Assembly (NCBI RefSeq): GCF_041379765.1
Contig: NZ_CP166919.1
Coordinates: forward strand, 806,001 to 870,000
Source: Thalassotalea sp. Sam97
GTDB taxonomy: Bacteria > Pseudomonadota > Gammaproteobacteria > Enterobacterales > Alteromonadaceae
DNA: 64,000 nucleotides
Direction of reading: 5' to 3'
Below are positions 55,527 to 64,000 of this stretch, in pieces; position 1 is the stretch's first letter; the number at the start of each line of letters is the position of its first letter. The translations under genes were made by a program, and so were the position numbers. Below the pieces are notes generated by a model. The model ran no database searches. It was not told the DNA's origin and saw nothing but the letters and a program-made list of their open reading frames with translations.

Positions 55527-56858
55527 TTACAATAAAATCAGGGTGCCTAAACCTAAAAACACAACAAAGCCGACGATATCGGTTACAGTCGTTAATATTA
55601 CAGAACCAGATAATGCGGGATCGATTTTAAATTTATCTAGGGCGACAGGCACAACAACACCAGCTAAGGCCGCTGCTAAGATGTTTAAACAAATCGCGAC
55701 AGCAATAACAGCACCGATCAGGCTGTCATTAAACCAAAACATTGCCAGCAACCCAATAACCACGGCCCAGACCACCCCGTTTAATCCACCGACTTTAAGC
55801 TCTTTTTTTAATAATGCCCCAAGGTTCGCCTTTGTTATTTGATTTAATGCCAAGCCCCTAATTATTAGAGTTAATGATTGGCTGCCTGCAATTCCTCCCA
55901 TACTCGCCACTATGGGCATTAACACTGCGAGTGCGACAACTTGCTGTATTGTAGCTTCAAATATGCTAATAAAAGCACTGGCTAATAAGGCCGTTATTAA
56001 GTTAATACCTAACCATAGCGCGCGGCTTTGAGCGCTTTTTTTCACAGGTGAGAATAGATCTTCATCTTCATTCATACCTGCGCTGGCCATTAACTGCCGT
56101 TCGTAGTACTCACTAATCAAGTCGGAGGCAGCCAAGGCATCTAGTCTTCCTATCAGCTTCATATTTTCATCTATAACAGGCAACGCACTATAGCCAGAAT
56201 GGTGAACATTAGTTGCGGCTTCGTGAGTTAATGATGTTGCTTCTAAGACAGGAAATTCTTCAATAGTTAAGTCGGCTAATGGAATGTGCTCGGGTTGGCC
56301 GTATATATCTACGATTGAAATGGCATCAGAAAAATGACCAAATCGATTAACCAAAAATATCGTGTCGCAAAGCTTTGGCACATCTCTACGTAATAATCTA
56401 TTTGCATCCCTTACACGAGCGTTAATAGGAAGAATTAAAAAATTATGATTAACCCAATGTCCAACTTGATCTTCGGGAAATTCATTGGCTTTTGTAAAGT
56501 AAGATTTTTGTACTTTATCCAGAGCATTATATGCTTGTTCCATCAACTCATGAGGAAAGGAGCTGGCTAATTCTAGTAAGTCTTCCGCATTGATCTCTTG
56601 AAAAATTTCTGCCCACTGTTCTTCATCAGTTGCATTAACTAACACCTCACGAGGGTCACCGCGCATATCTATCAGCACATTAAGCTTTTTGTTTACCGGG
56701 ATTTTTTCCCAAAGAGATATGCGCTCTTCTATTGGTAACGATTCAAGTAAAAGAGAAAGTTCACTCGCATCCGTCTGAATAACAACATCACTTGCAATAT
56801 CGGCGTTTGTGTCTTTGTCTAATATTTCTTTAATTAAATCGGGTAATGGCTCAGTCAT
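55527..56858 (-). CDS. mgtE: Magnesium transporter MgtE
   Basis: 443 residues from the ATG at 56858 with GAGAG upstream; another in-frame ATG at 56870 has no ribosome site. Domains: MgtE N-terminal superhelical domain (about 25-125, with RGDPREVLVNATDEEQWAEI), a CBS pair (about 130-250) and five transmembrane helices with PIVASMGGIAGSQSLTL lining the pore. It is a Mg2+-gated Mg2+ channel of the inner membrane. Monocistronic. Confidence 0.95.
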   Translation of the reverse strand: MTEPLPDLIKEILDKDTNADIASDVVIQTDASELSLLLESLPIEERISLWEKIPVNKKLNVLIDMRGDPREVLVNATDEEQWAEIFQEINAEDLLELASSFPHELMEQAYNALDKVQKSYFTKANEFPEDQVGHWVNHNFLILPINARVRDANRLLRRDVPKLCDTIFLVNRFGHFSDAISIVDIYGQPEHIPLADLTIEEFPVLEATSLTHEAATNVHHSGYSALPVIDENMKLIGRLDALAASDLISEYYERQLMASAGMNEDEDLFSPVKKSAQSRALWLGINLITALLASAFISIFEATIQQVVALAVLMPIVASMGGIAGSQSLTLIIRGLALNQITKANLGALLKKELKVGGLNGVVWAVVIGLLAMFWFNDSLIGAVIAVAICLNILAAALAGVVVPVALDKFKIDPALSGSVILTTVTDIVGFVVFLGLGTLILL

Positions 56859-57156
56859 TGAAGCTCTCATTTTTATGCTTGTATTTATCGGCGTAGCGTT
56901 AAGTCAACGTTTTAAGGTTTAACTTATAATTTGGTCATCTGGTTTTCTTGGTGGTATCGAGATAACTGGAAAACTATATATAAATCTACGCTTCAAGAAC
57001 AATGGAAATGGGCAGTAAAAATAAAACAGCTATTATATTTCATTGCCTTACTACAGTTGAATGGTGAAGATTAACAGTTTATAACGTTAGCAAACCCCAA
57101 GCAATTAGATTGTATGAGGCTTATACAGAGGTAAGGCATTTCTTTAAAGAAAAAAT

Positions 57157-57200
57157 TGTAACCCTCCCTTAAATTCAGAATCGCTTTTATAGAGTTTTCC
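57157..57200 (+). repeat. Putative IS3-family left end (copy A)
   Basis: TGTAACCCTCCCTTAAA followed by TTCAGAATCG, standing 74 bp before the IS3 OrfA remnant, as expected for a terminal inverted repeat. A diverged copy in the same orientation begins at 58718, across nhaA. Confidence 0.5.
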
Positions 57201-57230
57201 GTTTACTGTTAACCTAACGGAGACAACAAT

Positions 57231-57367
57231 ATGAAAATCAACGATTCACGGAAACACAAATCTTCGCCATTTTGAAAGAAGATGAAAGGGGCGGATTAAC
57301 GGTACTCTATTTAAATCGTAAGCACGGAGCATCTATTACCAGAGGAAGTCCCAATACGGTGAAATGA
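57231..57367 (+). pseudogene. Remnant of IS3-family transposase OrfA
   Basis: An ATG at 57231 begins an OrfA-like start that is out of frame after a few codons. From 57245 the next frame reads FTETQIFAILKEDE and later LNRKHGASI, typical of the IS3/IS407-type OrfA N-terminus (FTETQI, RKHG), and stops at 57367. The helix-turn-helix is broken, the rest of OrfA and OrfB are absent. A dead insertion. Confidence 0.75.
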
Positions 57368-57396
57368 AGCAGTTGATACTCCTCTTAAAGTCTTGC

Positions 57397-58599
57397 TCAT
57401 TCTATAGAGCTTTTTTGAGGCCGACTTGAGAGATAGAGAACTATAACACCCCATAAGGCAGATAAGATTGATCCTAAAATAATTGCCAATCGATCAATTC
57501 TAGCTTCACCTGCACCGCCATGAGCAAAAGCCAATGAAGCAATAAATAGACTCATTGTAAAACCAATACCACATAATACTGACGTTCCATAAAGCTGTCC
57601 CCAATTACTTCCTTGAGGCAACTGACAAAGCTTGAGTTTAATGGCGATAAAACTGAAGCTAAATACGCCCAATTGCTTACCGATAAAAAGCCCCAATACA
57701 ATACCGGCAGGCACTGATGTAAATAGATTACTCAAATTCGTAGTATCGAGTTGAACCCCGGCATTAGCAAATGCGAATAGGGGTAACACACCTATTGCTA
57801 CGTAAGGATGTAAGTTGTGAAGCAGTTGACTGAGCAGGCCATTTTTATGATCTGTTTTTCCTGCTTTGGAAAGCGTTAAAGGAATAAAAAAGGCGTTAAC
57901 CACACCAGCAATGGTGGCATGAACACCTGACTTTAAAAAACAAATCCAGATAAAAATACCAACTAACAAATAAGGCGCTATTCGATTAACACCAGTTCGA
58001 TTGAATGTGAATAGGATAAGATAACCAATACTTGCCAAAAGTAACGACAGCCAAGAAATAGAATCGGTATAGAAAAAAGCGATAATAATAATGCCAGCCA
58101 GATCATCTAGAATAGCTAACGTCATCAAAAATAATTTTAGGCTCGTTGGCACCCGATTTCCTAATATCGAAAGTACTGCTAGGGCAAACGCAATATCTGT
58201 TGCCGTAGGTATTGCCCAGCCATGAGCTGATAGTGTGTTGCCCCAGTTAAGGGATAAATATATTAATGCAGGAACCAGTACTCCACCTAAAGCTCCTACA
58301 ACGGGTAACATCAGCGTGCGTCGATCTGAGAGCTTACCAACCAAAAGCTCTTTTTTTAACTCAAGCCCGACTACAAAAAAGAAAATCGCCATAATACCGT
58401 CATTTATCCACAGCAATAACGGTTTGTTGATACTAAAGGCTTCTGCTCTGATTTCTATCTCAGCAAAAAGCAGAGCATTATAGGCTTCTGCTCCTCCCGT
58501 ATTTTTAATGAGCATGGCAAGCACAGCCATTATTAATAGCAATATGCCAGACAAGCTTTCAATCGTAAAAAACTTACGGGTTGAGTTCAGGGTTCTCAT
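57397..58599 (-). CDS. nhaA: Na+/H+ antiporter NhaA
   Basis: 400 residues from the ATG at 58599 with GGAG before it; ATGs further up lack this. About twelve TM helices. NDGIMAIFFFVVGLELKKE, PTATDIAFALAVLSILG (with the D of TM4) and AILDDLAGIIIIAFFY (the Na+-binding DD of TM5) match NhaA. It extrudes Na+ in exchange for protons, useful in a marine host. It sits between an IS3 remnant and a second IS-end-like sequence, which may mean transfer. Confidence 0.95.
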   Translation of the reverse strand: MRTLNSTRKFFTIESLSGILLLIMAVLAMLIKNTGGAEAYNALLFAEIEIRAEAFSINKPLLLWINDGIMAIFFFVVGLELKKELLVGKLSDRRTLMLPVVGALGGVLVPALIYLSLNWGNTLSAHGWAIPTATDIAFALAVLSILGNRVPTSLKLFLMTLAILDDLAGIIIIAFFYTDSISWLSLLLASIGYLILFTFNRTGVNRIAPYLLVGIFIWICFLKSGVHATIAGVVNAFFIPLTLSKAGKTDHKNGLLSQLLHNLHPYVAIGVLPLFAFANAGVQLDTTNLSNLFTSVPAGIVLGLFIGKQLGVFSFSFIAIKLKLCQLPQGSNWGQLYGTSVLCGIGFTMSLFIASLAFAHGGAGEARIDRLAIILGSILSALWGVIVLYLSSRPQKSSIE

Positions 58600-58717
58600 G
58601 ATTACTCCACTAGTCAATGTGTCGAACTTGCTTTTGCCTGCATAGTTTTAAAATCACATTATTTATTAAATAAGATGTTACGATATAAGTGTTTATTTAT
58701 TCAACACATTTGTGGTA

Positions 58718-58761
58718 TGTAACCTTCCCATAAAATCAGAATTGCCTTTATTGGGTTTATT
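58718..58761 (+). repeat. IS-end-like sequence (copy B)
   Basis: TGTAACCTTCCCATAAA then ATCAGAATTGCC resembles copy A at 57157 (roughly 80% by eye over 40 bp), in the same orientation. It reaches into the end of the channel gene's 3' region. Confidence 0.45.
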
Positions 58762-59665
58762 GTTTGCTACTCGATATAGGCTTGTCACTCGGTATCTTGA
58801 TCTTATTGCCACATTTATCACAGGTTATTGAATGTGTTTTTTGTGCTTTGCAGTCTTGAATAAGTAGCTCCACTTCTTTGCCTGATATGCCGAGTGATTC
58901 TGATAACTCATCAATGGCCTGTTGCTCTGAATAGCTGATTACGCCATCTTTTAGGGCGGTGACAATTTCGCGTTCCAGGCTTTGTTTTCTTGATCGCAAT
59001 TCATCACCAAACTTTGCTGCCATCATTGCCGCTGGCAGGGCAACAATGGCAACGCCCAGTAGCATAATAAATATTGATATAAATTTGCCTAAAAAGGTGA
59101 CCGGGGTGACGTCGCCATATCCGACTGTGGTCATGGTAACGACCGACCACCAAATGGCGCTTGGAATGCTGTCGAATACCTCGGGTTGTGCGGTGTGCTC
59201 AACGCTATACATCACGCCAGCAGCGAGAATAACAAGCACCGCCATAATGATAATTGCCGCGCCAACGCTTGGTAGCTCTTTTATCATCACATCAATAAAC
59301 AATCGTAACCCTTTAAAGTAATGGGTGAGCTTAAGTAGCCGTAACATGCGCAGCATGCGTAAGTAGCGTAAATCGACGGTAAATAGGAAAGATAAATAAA
59401 ATGGTGCTATGGCGATAAAATCGATTAATGATACTGGCGTTAGCATATAGCGAATTCTAGATTTGAGTGGAGCGTTTGCGTTTAAGTGCTCTGATTCAAG
59501 GCACACCCAAATTCTTGCGAGGTATTCGATAGTAAAAACAGCGACTGAGAATAGGTTAAATAAATAGAATTGTTGCTGGTATTTATCGCCGATAGGTTTG
59601 TAGGACTCAATAATAACCGCTAATACGTTGACAATTATCAGCACCACAATAAAGCTACTGAGCAA
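58757..59665 (-). CDS. Voltage-gated potassium channel-type ion transporter (N-terminus probably frameshifted)
   Basis: The continuous frame gives 302 residues from a TTG, missing the start of S1. Six TM segments are evident, with an S4 of spaced arginines (LRYLRMLRMLRLLK) and the K+ selectivity filter TTVGYGDVTP. The frame stays open upstream to 59749 and encodes a normal channel N-terminus (RQKAYDVLEHGFDGSK), but no start codon is in it. An ATG at 59753 enters this frame if one base of the A5 run at 59732-59736 (T5 on plus) is removed. Hence a one-base insertion, real or from sequencing. A C-terminal Cys-rich tail (CDKCGNKIKI) is a possible zinc ribbon. Confidence 0.8.
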   Translation of the reverse strand: MLSSFIVVLIIVNVLAVIIESYKPIGDKYQQQFYLFNLFSVAVFTIEYLARIWVCLESEHLNANAPLKSRIRYMLTPVSLIDFIAIAPFYLSFLFTVDLRYLRMLRMLRLLKLTHYFKGLRLFIDVMIKELPSVGAAIIIMAVLVILAAGVMYSVEHTAQPEVFDSIPSAIWWSVVTMTTVGYGDVTPVTFLGKFISIFIMLLGVAIVALPAAMMAAKFGDELRSRKQSLEREIVTALKDGVISYSEQQAIDELSESLGISGKEVELLIQDCKAQKTHSITCDKCGNKIKIPSDKPISSSKQ

Positions 59666-59875
59666 TTTGCTGGCTTTTGAGCCATCAAAGCCGTGTTCTA
59701 AAACGTCATAGGCTTTTTGTCTGCTGCTTTGTTTTTCTTGGCGACAAATTCATTAAAAACTTTGATAATTAATACGCGCCAGTCAAATAATGACGTTTTA
59801 TGGTAAAACGTGAAAAGGTAATAGGGCTCAAGCTAGTCAGAATGACTTTTTAAAGCACTGATTGTTAGAACTGGG

Positions 59876-60154
59876 TTGAGTGAGTATTTTGACTTAACGG
59901 CACAAGCAATCACTGCACAACAAGAGAGTTCATGTTGGATCACTCGGGTAACACGGGACAACTATAGATTTTCTGTAAAGAGAGAGGATTCAGCTACTAC
60001 ATATAATCTAACCGGCTATCAGAGTCAGTGGGTGAGTGATAAAGCGAGGTTGTTAACTGTGAATGTGCAAAGTTATGACAACAGCCAATTGACAAAATGG
60101 ATTCGTTCAACAGAGGAGGCTAATTCAACTTTGTGTATTCCGTTAGCGTTGTGA
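59876..60154 (+). CDS. Uncharacterised small protein
   Basis: 92 codons from a TTG at 59876 (GTG and ATG starts are absent in frame). No signal peptide or TM. The sequence includes SSCWITRVTRDNYRFSVKRE and NLTGYQSQWVSDKARLL. Amino-acid make-up looks protein-like, but I recognise no family. It might be a real gene or a fragment. Confidence 0.4.
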   Translation: MSEYFDLTAQAITAQQESSCWITRVTRDNYRFSVKREDSATTYNLTGYQSQWVSDKARLLTVNVQSYDNSQLTKWIRSTEEANSTLCIPLAL

Positions 60155-60293
60155 AAGGTAACGGTATTTTTGTTTATAACAACATTTGAAATTGGTGAGT
60201 TTCGGTATTCATTACCCGAAGCACTTGTTAATAAAGACATATTTATCCTGATAAAATTTAATTAATTGGTTCTCCCAATAATGGTTAAGAGAT

Positions 60294-60320
60294 AATAAGC
60301 CAAGCTTATACTTGGCTTAA
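60294..60320 (-). terminator. Terminator of the cold-shock gene
   Basis: AAGCCAAG (60297-60304) / CTTGGCTT (60311-60318) with a 6-nt loop; on the minus strand followed by TTATTATCTC. Confidence 0.65.
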
Positions 60321-60335
60321 CACTATATCGTCAGC

Positions 60336-60545
60336 TTAGATAACAGTAACGTTAGCTGCTTGAGGACCTTTTGGACCTTGCTCAACGATAAACTCAACTT
60401 CTTGACCTTCAGTTAGGCTTCTGAAACCTTCTGAAGCGATTGCACGGTAATGAACGAAAACGTCCTTGCCACCGTCAGCTTGAGCAATAAAACCGAAACC
60501 TTTAGTTTCGTTAAACCATTTTACAGTACCTGTAGATTTAGACAT
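60336..60545 (-). CDS. Cold-shock domain protein (CspA family)
   Basis: 69 residues, entirely a cold-shock OB-fold. RNP1 KGFGFI and RNP2 VFVHY bind single-stranded RNA/DNA. It starts with the typical TGTVKWFNETKGFGFI context. Csp proteins act as RNA chaperones. The 315-bp region before it may contain a long structured 5' leader, as known for cspA genes. The paralogue cannot be assigned. Confidence 0.95.
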   Translation of the reverse strand: MSKSTGTVKWFNETKGFGFIAQADGGKDVFVHYRAIASEGFRSLTEGQEVEFIVEQGPKGPQAANVTVI

Positions 60546-60860
60546 AACTGTCTCCTAAATAAAATTTATTGATGTTGCATTGCAACGAGTATTGCTAAAG
60601 AGGAACTAACATAAGCGAATAGCTTGTAACAATTATTCAGGACAGAAACTAAAAGTGACGAACGAAGAACTAGTGCGTTGAAGCGATGATCGATATAGGG
60701 TAGAACAAATTTAACTCCGCTATAGTAACACGTTAATTTGGAAATGCCTAAACATTATTCAAATTATATTTTGGACGCCGATTAAAGCTTCTGCATTTGG
60801 CTTTGTTCCCTCTTTACAGTGGGGCTTGCAGCCAGACTAACGGCTACATTTGTGACCATG
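60546..60860. other. Cold-shock gene leader and alkB downstream region
   Basis: 315 bp. It probably carries the promoter and long 5' UTR of the cold-shock gene. No confident secondary structure was defined by eye. Confidence 0.4.
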
Positions 60861-62036
60861 TTAGTGTTTTGTTAGCTGGTGTTTTTCTATAAGTTTTGAG
60901 CGTTTACTTGTTAAAATATTGAGTTCATCGATATTGCCGTGGGTAACCTCAATGAGTCGCTTATCCATTACCTTAAACCAAAGCCAAGGGATGTAGGCGA
61001 GCAAAAACATACCAAAGTAACCATTCGGTAATGTCGGTAAATGTTCAAAGTGCCTTAACGATTGATAACTGCGTGATGCGTTGGCGTGGTGATCTGAGTG
61101 GCGTTGCAGATTAAACAGCGCCCAGTTGGAAAATATATGATTGCTGTTCCAGCTGTGATGCGGTTGCGGTCTCTCGTAACGCCCTGAAGCCAATGTTTTT
61201 CGTTTTAGCCCATAATGTTCAACATAATTAGCCGAAGTAAGGTGCCACATCGACCAAAATGCGGCGATCAACAAATAAGGAATTACTTCTAATCCGAGCC
61301 ATAATCCCATTGCGATATAAACGCAAAGCGTCATTAATATGGTTTGGATAAATTCATTTTTGATGGTCCAAGGGGAAAGCCCTTTACGCATAAATCGTTG
61401 CTTTTCGAGTTGATAGGCTCGGACAAAGCCACCAGGTAGTTCACGTAATACAAAGCGATAAATACTCTCGCCCATTTTCGCAGAGGCTGGATCTTCTGGA
61501 GTGGCAACCTGGGCATGATGGCCACGATTATGCTCTATAAAAAAGTGTCCATAAGCGGCAATCGCTAATACTAATTTCGCCATCCACTTATCTAATTTAT
61601 GGCGTTTATGACCTAGCTCGTGACCAATGTTTAAACCATGACCGCCAATGTAGCCGGCAAGCAATGCCGTCGCCAAATAACCCTGGGGCGATAAATCAAA
61701 GTGCGCGACAAACCAGCCAAGAAAAATAAACGAACATATAACCACGGGGACATGAATTAGGGCGATAAGACGATAGTATGTATCGGCTTCTAATTGTGGA
61801 ATAATCGATTCAGGTGGATTACTGGTATCTTCTCCTAAGATCACATCAAGTAATGGAAACAGACCATACCAAATAAGTAAAAAAGCCCATAAAAACAATT
61901 CATTGTTAAATTGGATGTACAGTAGCGGTCCTGTTATCGCAGTAACAGGAATAAGCAGTGACACAAGCCACATGTAGCGCTTGTTATCGGTATAGATGTC
62001 ACCATTTGTAGCCACAAAGGTATTGCCAGTACTCAT
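60861..62036 (-). CDS. alkB: Alkane 1-monooxygenase (AlkB-type membrane di-iron hydroxylase)
   Basis: 391 residues with about six TM helices. The di-iron histidine boxes are HELGHKRH, EHNRGHHAQVATPEDP and LQRHSDHHANASRSYQ, with the NYVEHYGL signature between them, diagnostic of AlkB. It hydroxylates medium-chain n-alkanes at the terminal carbon using rubredoxin electrons. No rubredoxin or reductase gene is in the window. Orphan alkB genes are common in marine gammaproteobacteria. Confidence 0.92.
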   Translation of the reverse strand: MSTGNTFVATNGDIYTDNKRYMWLVSLLIPVTAITGPLLYIQFNNELFLWAFLLIWYGLFPLLDVILGEDTSNPPESIIPQLEADTYYRLIALIHVPVVICSFIFLGWFVAHFDLSPQGYLATALLAGYIGGHGLNIGHELGHKRHKLDKWMAKLVLAIAAYGHFFIEHNRGHHAQVATPEDPASAKMGESIYRFVLRELPGGFVRAYQLEKQRFMRKGLSPWTIKNEFIQTILMTLCVYIAMGLWLGLEVIPYLLIAAFWSMWHLTSANYVEHYGLKRKTLASGRYERPQPHHSWNSNHIFSNWALFNLQRHSDHHANASRSYQSLRHFEHLPTLPNGYFGMFLLAYIPWLWFKVMDKRLIEVTHGNIDELNILTSKRSKLIEKHQLTKH

Positions 62037-62468
62037 TGTTTGAGTCTCGAACTTTTTCGCTAGGTATCTACAAGTATAAGAAATTATTTACTTTTCTAAA
62101 GTTATGTAGCTAACTTTTTGCGACCCTCACAGCCAGTGCACACTATTTACATTTAGCTGTTTTTGTCTTACTCTCTGAGGGGCTTTTGACCTTTTCTGTA
62201 TTTTTTTTGCAGTGGCTTAGTGAGCATTTATGCAAGGTTGCGCTTATGAATTGTGGTTATTCCACATGAGTAAGTAATAACGCGGCAAAAATGCTCATTA
62301 AACGCTGTCCAAAGGATTCGATTAAAAGTCATTTTATCATTGTTGCAGTTCGCTTATATGGAATAACCATACTTCTCTCACTGCGCCTCGATTAAATGCC
62401 TTTTAATTAGAACAAAATTAATACCACAAAGATCAACAGCCCCTAAGTTTTTCGCTATTGATAATACT
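62037..62468. other. Intergenic region between alkB and the metal-efflux genes
   Basis: 432 bp. GGTTATTCCA (62255-62264) and TGGAATAACC (62359-62368) are inverted copies, each preceded within about 12 bp by CGCTTAT. They may be a dispersed intergenic element. Promoters in both directions are expected. Confidence 0.45.
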
Positions 62469-62939
62469 ATGTCTAAATCAATTACTACTTACATACTGCT
62501 GATGGTTACGATGATTGCCTTGATTGGGCAATCGTTTGCGTTCGCGACTACAAAGTGTGATATGGCGAGTCATGAGGCACACCATAAAGGCCATAGTAGC
62601 GAGCATAGTGCGACAAGCAAACGCAGCTCAGCAGAGCATGATTTTATGCCACATCGTGTAACACATAGCGCAACAGAACACAGCGAAATGAATCACCATG
62701 CGATGCACGAGCATATGCTAGGGGATAGTGACATAGCCAGTTATAGCGCAACCGTTGCCGAAAATTGCTGTGGCACCGAATGTACATGCCCTGATAACGC
62801 TTGTTCATCGACCAGTGCCGTCGCATCACACGCTTATTCCATAGCGTACCTGGTGAATTTACCTGCTCGCATCGTTACCGAGCAGCAGCATGCCATGCGC
62901 CTTTCTAGATCCTTATATCGCCCACCCATTTTTGCCTAA
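62469..62939 (+). CDS. Exported His/Cys-rich protein, probably metal-related
   Basis: 156 residues with a signal peptide (YILLMVTMIALIGQSFAFA). The mature part is rich in His (ASHEAHHKGHSSEH, NHHAMHEHM) and has a Cys cluster ENCCGTECTCPDNACSS. It resembles short proteins placed ahead of CusCBA/CzcCBA-type efflux genes in marine bacteria. Metal binding (Cu or Zn) is inferred from composition. It precedes a TolC-family gene that is cut by the window edge. Confidence 0.75.
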   Translation: MSKSITTYILLMVTMIALIGQSFAFATTKCDMASHEAHHKGHSSEHSATSKRSSAEHDFMPHRVTHSATEHSEMNHHAMHEHMLGDSDIASYSATVAENCCGTECTCPDNACSSTSAVASHAYSIAYLVNLPARIVTEQQHAMRLSRSLYRPPIFA

Positions 62940-63156
62940 TACGGGGTTAGTGCGCCTGTTTTTCGTTGAAAACACAGTGCTTGCACATATTCCGCGCGTT
63001 TTTTCATCTTTTCAACATTTTATTGTCACGATATAACCTGTTTACTTTGGGCATAATGAAACATTTTTTATTAATTTGGTCAGCGATGACGCTGTCAAAA
63101 GTCGATAACACCGGCACAATTAACGGCGCTAAAAAGAGCAATAAGGAGCTGCTTTA

Positions 63157-64000
63157 ATGTCATTTTTTTCTAAGGCTAGATTTATTGCTGTACTCAGTTT
63201 GCTGTATTGCAGTGTAATGCATGGCACTATGGTGAATGCCGCAACCGAAAATAGCGATGCTATCACGCAATCGTTAACGCTTGAGCGGGCAGTAGCCATC
63301 GCACAACAAAACGATCCTTGGTTACGCAGCAGTAAATTACAACAACAATCACTTGAACAGCAAAGTATTGCCGCCGGCACATTACCGGATCCCACGGTAT
63401 CGCTGAGTTTAATGAATATGCCAACCAATAGTTGGGATTTTTCGCAAGAAGGCATGACTCAATTAAAAGTTGGCGTAACGCAAAAGTTTGTTCGCGGCGA
63501 TAGCCTTGCCATTAAACAGCAGCAACTGGCGATTGAAAGTAGTAAATATCCCTTACTCAGAGAAAATCGACAGGCTAAGGTACAGCGCACTGTTTCTGAG
63601 TTATGGTTAGATGCCTACTTAGCGCAACAAACCCTCGCCTTAATTGAGGCTGACCGTACTTTGTTTTTGCAAATGGCGGAGATAGCTACAGCGAACTATG
63701 CCAACGTGATTGGTAATACCAAGCAACAAGACGTTATTCGCGCTCAATTAGAGTTGATTCAACTTGATGATAGGATCACGGTTGAGCAACAAAAATTAGA
63801 AACGGCATTGGCGCGTTTGCATGAGTGGCTGTACGTATATGAAGCCAGCAATGCATCGTCAGCATATGACGTTAACAAACAACTAACGTCATTGACGGTC
63901 GATACTAATCTACCACCACTCGTGCTAAATAAGCCTTCGCTGTTAAAGTACGATGGTTACTCTCGTCATGCATTAGCAACGGAGCTTGCCGGTCACCCAG
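63157..64000 (+). CDS. TolC-family outer-membrane protein, likely CusC/CzcC-type (3' end outside window)
   Basis: 281 codons visible from the ATG at 63157, with AAGGAG upstream, and no stop before the window end. It has a signal peptide (ARFIAVLSVLYCSVMHGTMVNA without a lipobox), LERAVAIAQQNDPWLRS and LPDPTVSLSLMNMPTNSW, which are usual for metal-RND outer-membrane factors. It presumably continues into adaptor and pump genes beyond the edge. Confidence 0.85.
   Translation, partial: MSFFSKARFIAVLSLLYCSVMHGTMVNAATENSDAITQSLTLERAVAIAQQNDPWLRSSKLQQQSLEQQSIAAGTLPDPTVSLSLMNMPTNSWDFSQEGMTQLKVGVTQKFVRGDSLAIKQQQLAIESSKYPLLRENRQAKVQRTVSELWLDAYLAQQTLALIEADRTLFLQMAEIATANYANVIGNTKQQDVIRAQLELIQLDDRITVEQQKLETALARLHEWLYVYEASNASSAYDVNKQLTSLTVDTNLPPLVLNKPSLLKYDGYSRHALATELAGHP

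Noticed and set aside
62966..63157. 63-codon ORF before the TolC-family gene
   Set aside because: TTG start, no ribosome site, no recognisable content, and it runs into the ribosome site of the next gene.

Overview
The window reads as a chromosomal segment of a marine gammaproteobacterium, most like the Alteromonadales (Colwellia or Thalassotalea type). The evidence is gene order shared with E. coli and Shewanella relatives (fldB-dsbC-recJ-prfB-lysS; serA-rpiA-ygfA-6S RNA-ygfB-pepP-ubiH-ubiI-gcvTHP), a periplasmic nitrate reductase operon, NhaA, an alkane hydroxylase and moderate AT richness. The taxon is inferred from protein resemblance, not searched.

Layout: 1-3.2 kb holds molybdenum cofactor genes (mobA partial, moaA behind a probable Moco riboswitch, divergent moeA). 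3.4-7.9 kb is a complete napEFDABC operon, whose NapA needs that cofactor. 8.1-12.4 kb has tmcA, a stand-alone FabH-type synthase and a TrhA/hemolysin III membrane protein. 12.5-18.5 kb is the accessory region. It contains a CRISPR-like array (20 recognisable 37-bp repeats plus one decayed one) with no cas gene in the window, a two-gene operon of membrane-anchored coiled-coil GIY-YIG (DUF4041/T5orf172) proteins, two decayed repeats about 3.8 kb from the array, and four copies of a separate 37-bp motif bracketing these parts. 18.5-24.3 kb is a five-gene envelope cluster (CsgG-like lipoprotein, LPP20-like proteins, MltC-like transglycosylase) and a lone lipoprotein.

24.4-43.8 kb is mainly core: a DUF3545 gene, tal, yaaA, srmB, fldB, dsbC, recJ, prfB (without the usual programmed frameshift), lysS, ruvX, serA, rpiA, ygfA, 6S RNA, ygfB, pepP, ubiH and ubiI. 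xerD and zapA are missing from their usual places. 44.2-50.2 kb is a tripartite RND efflux operon lying between ubiI and gcvTHP, which are neighbours in E. coli. 50.5-55.3 kb is the glycine cleavage system. 55.5-62 kb has mgtE, an IS3-family remnant, nhaA, a K+ channel with a probable frameshift near its start, a small unknown ORF, a cold-shock gene and alkB. The right edge begins what looks like a metal-efflux operon: a His/Cys-rich exported protein and a TolC-family protein cut by the window end.

The best candidate for an undescribed system is 12.5-18.3 kb: an orphan array beside paired membrane-tethered GIY-YIG proteins, inside a segment bounded by inverted copies of a 37-bp motif. The physical arrangement is directly visible. 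Any functional link between the array and the nucleases is inference.
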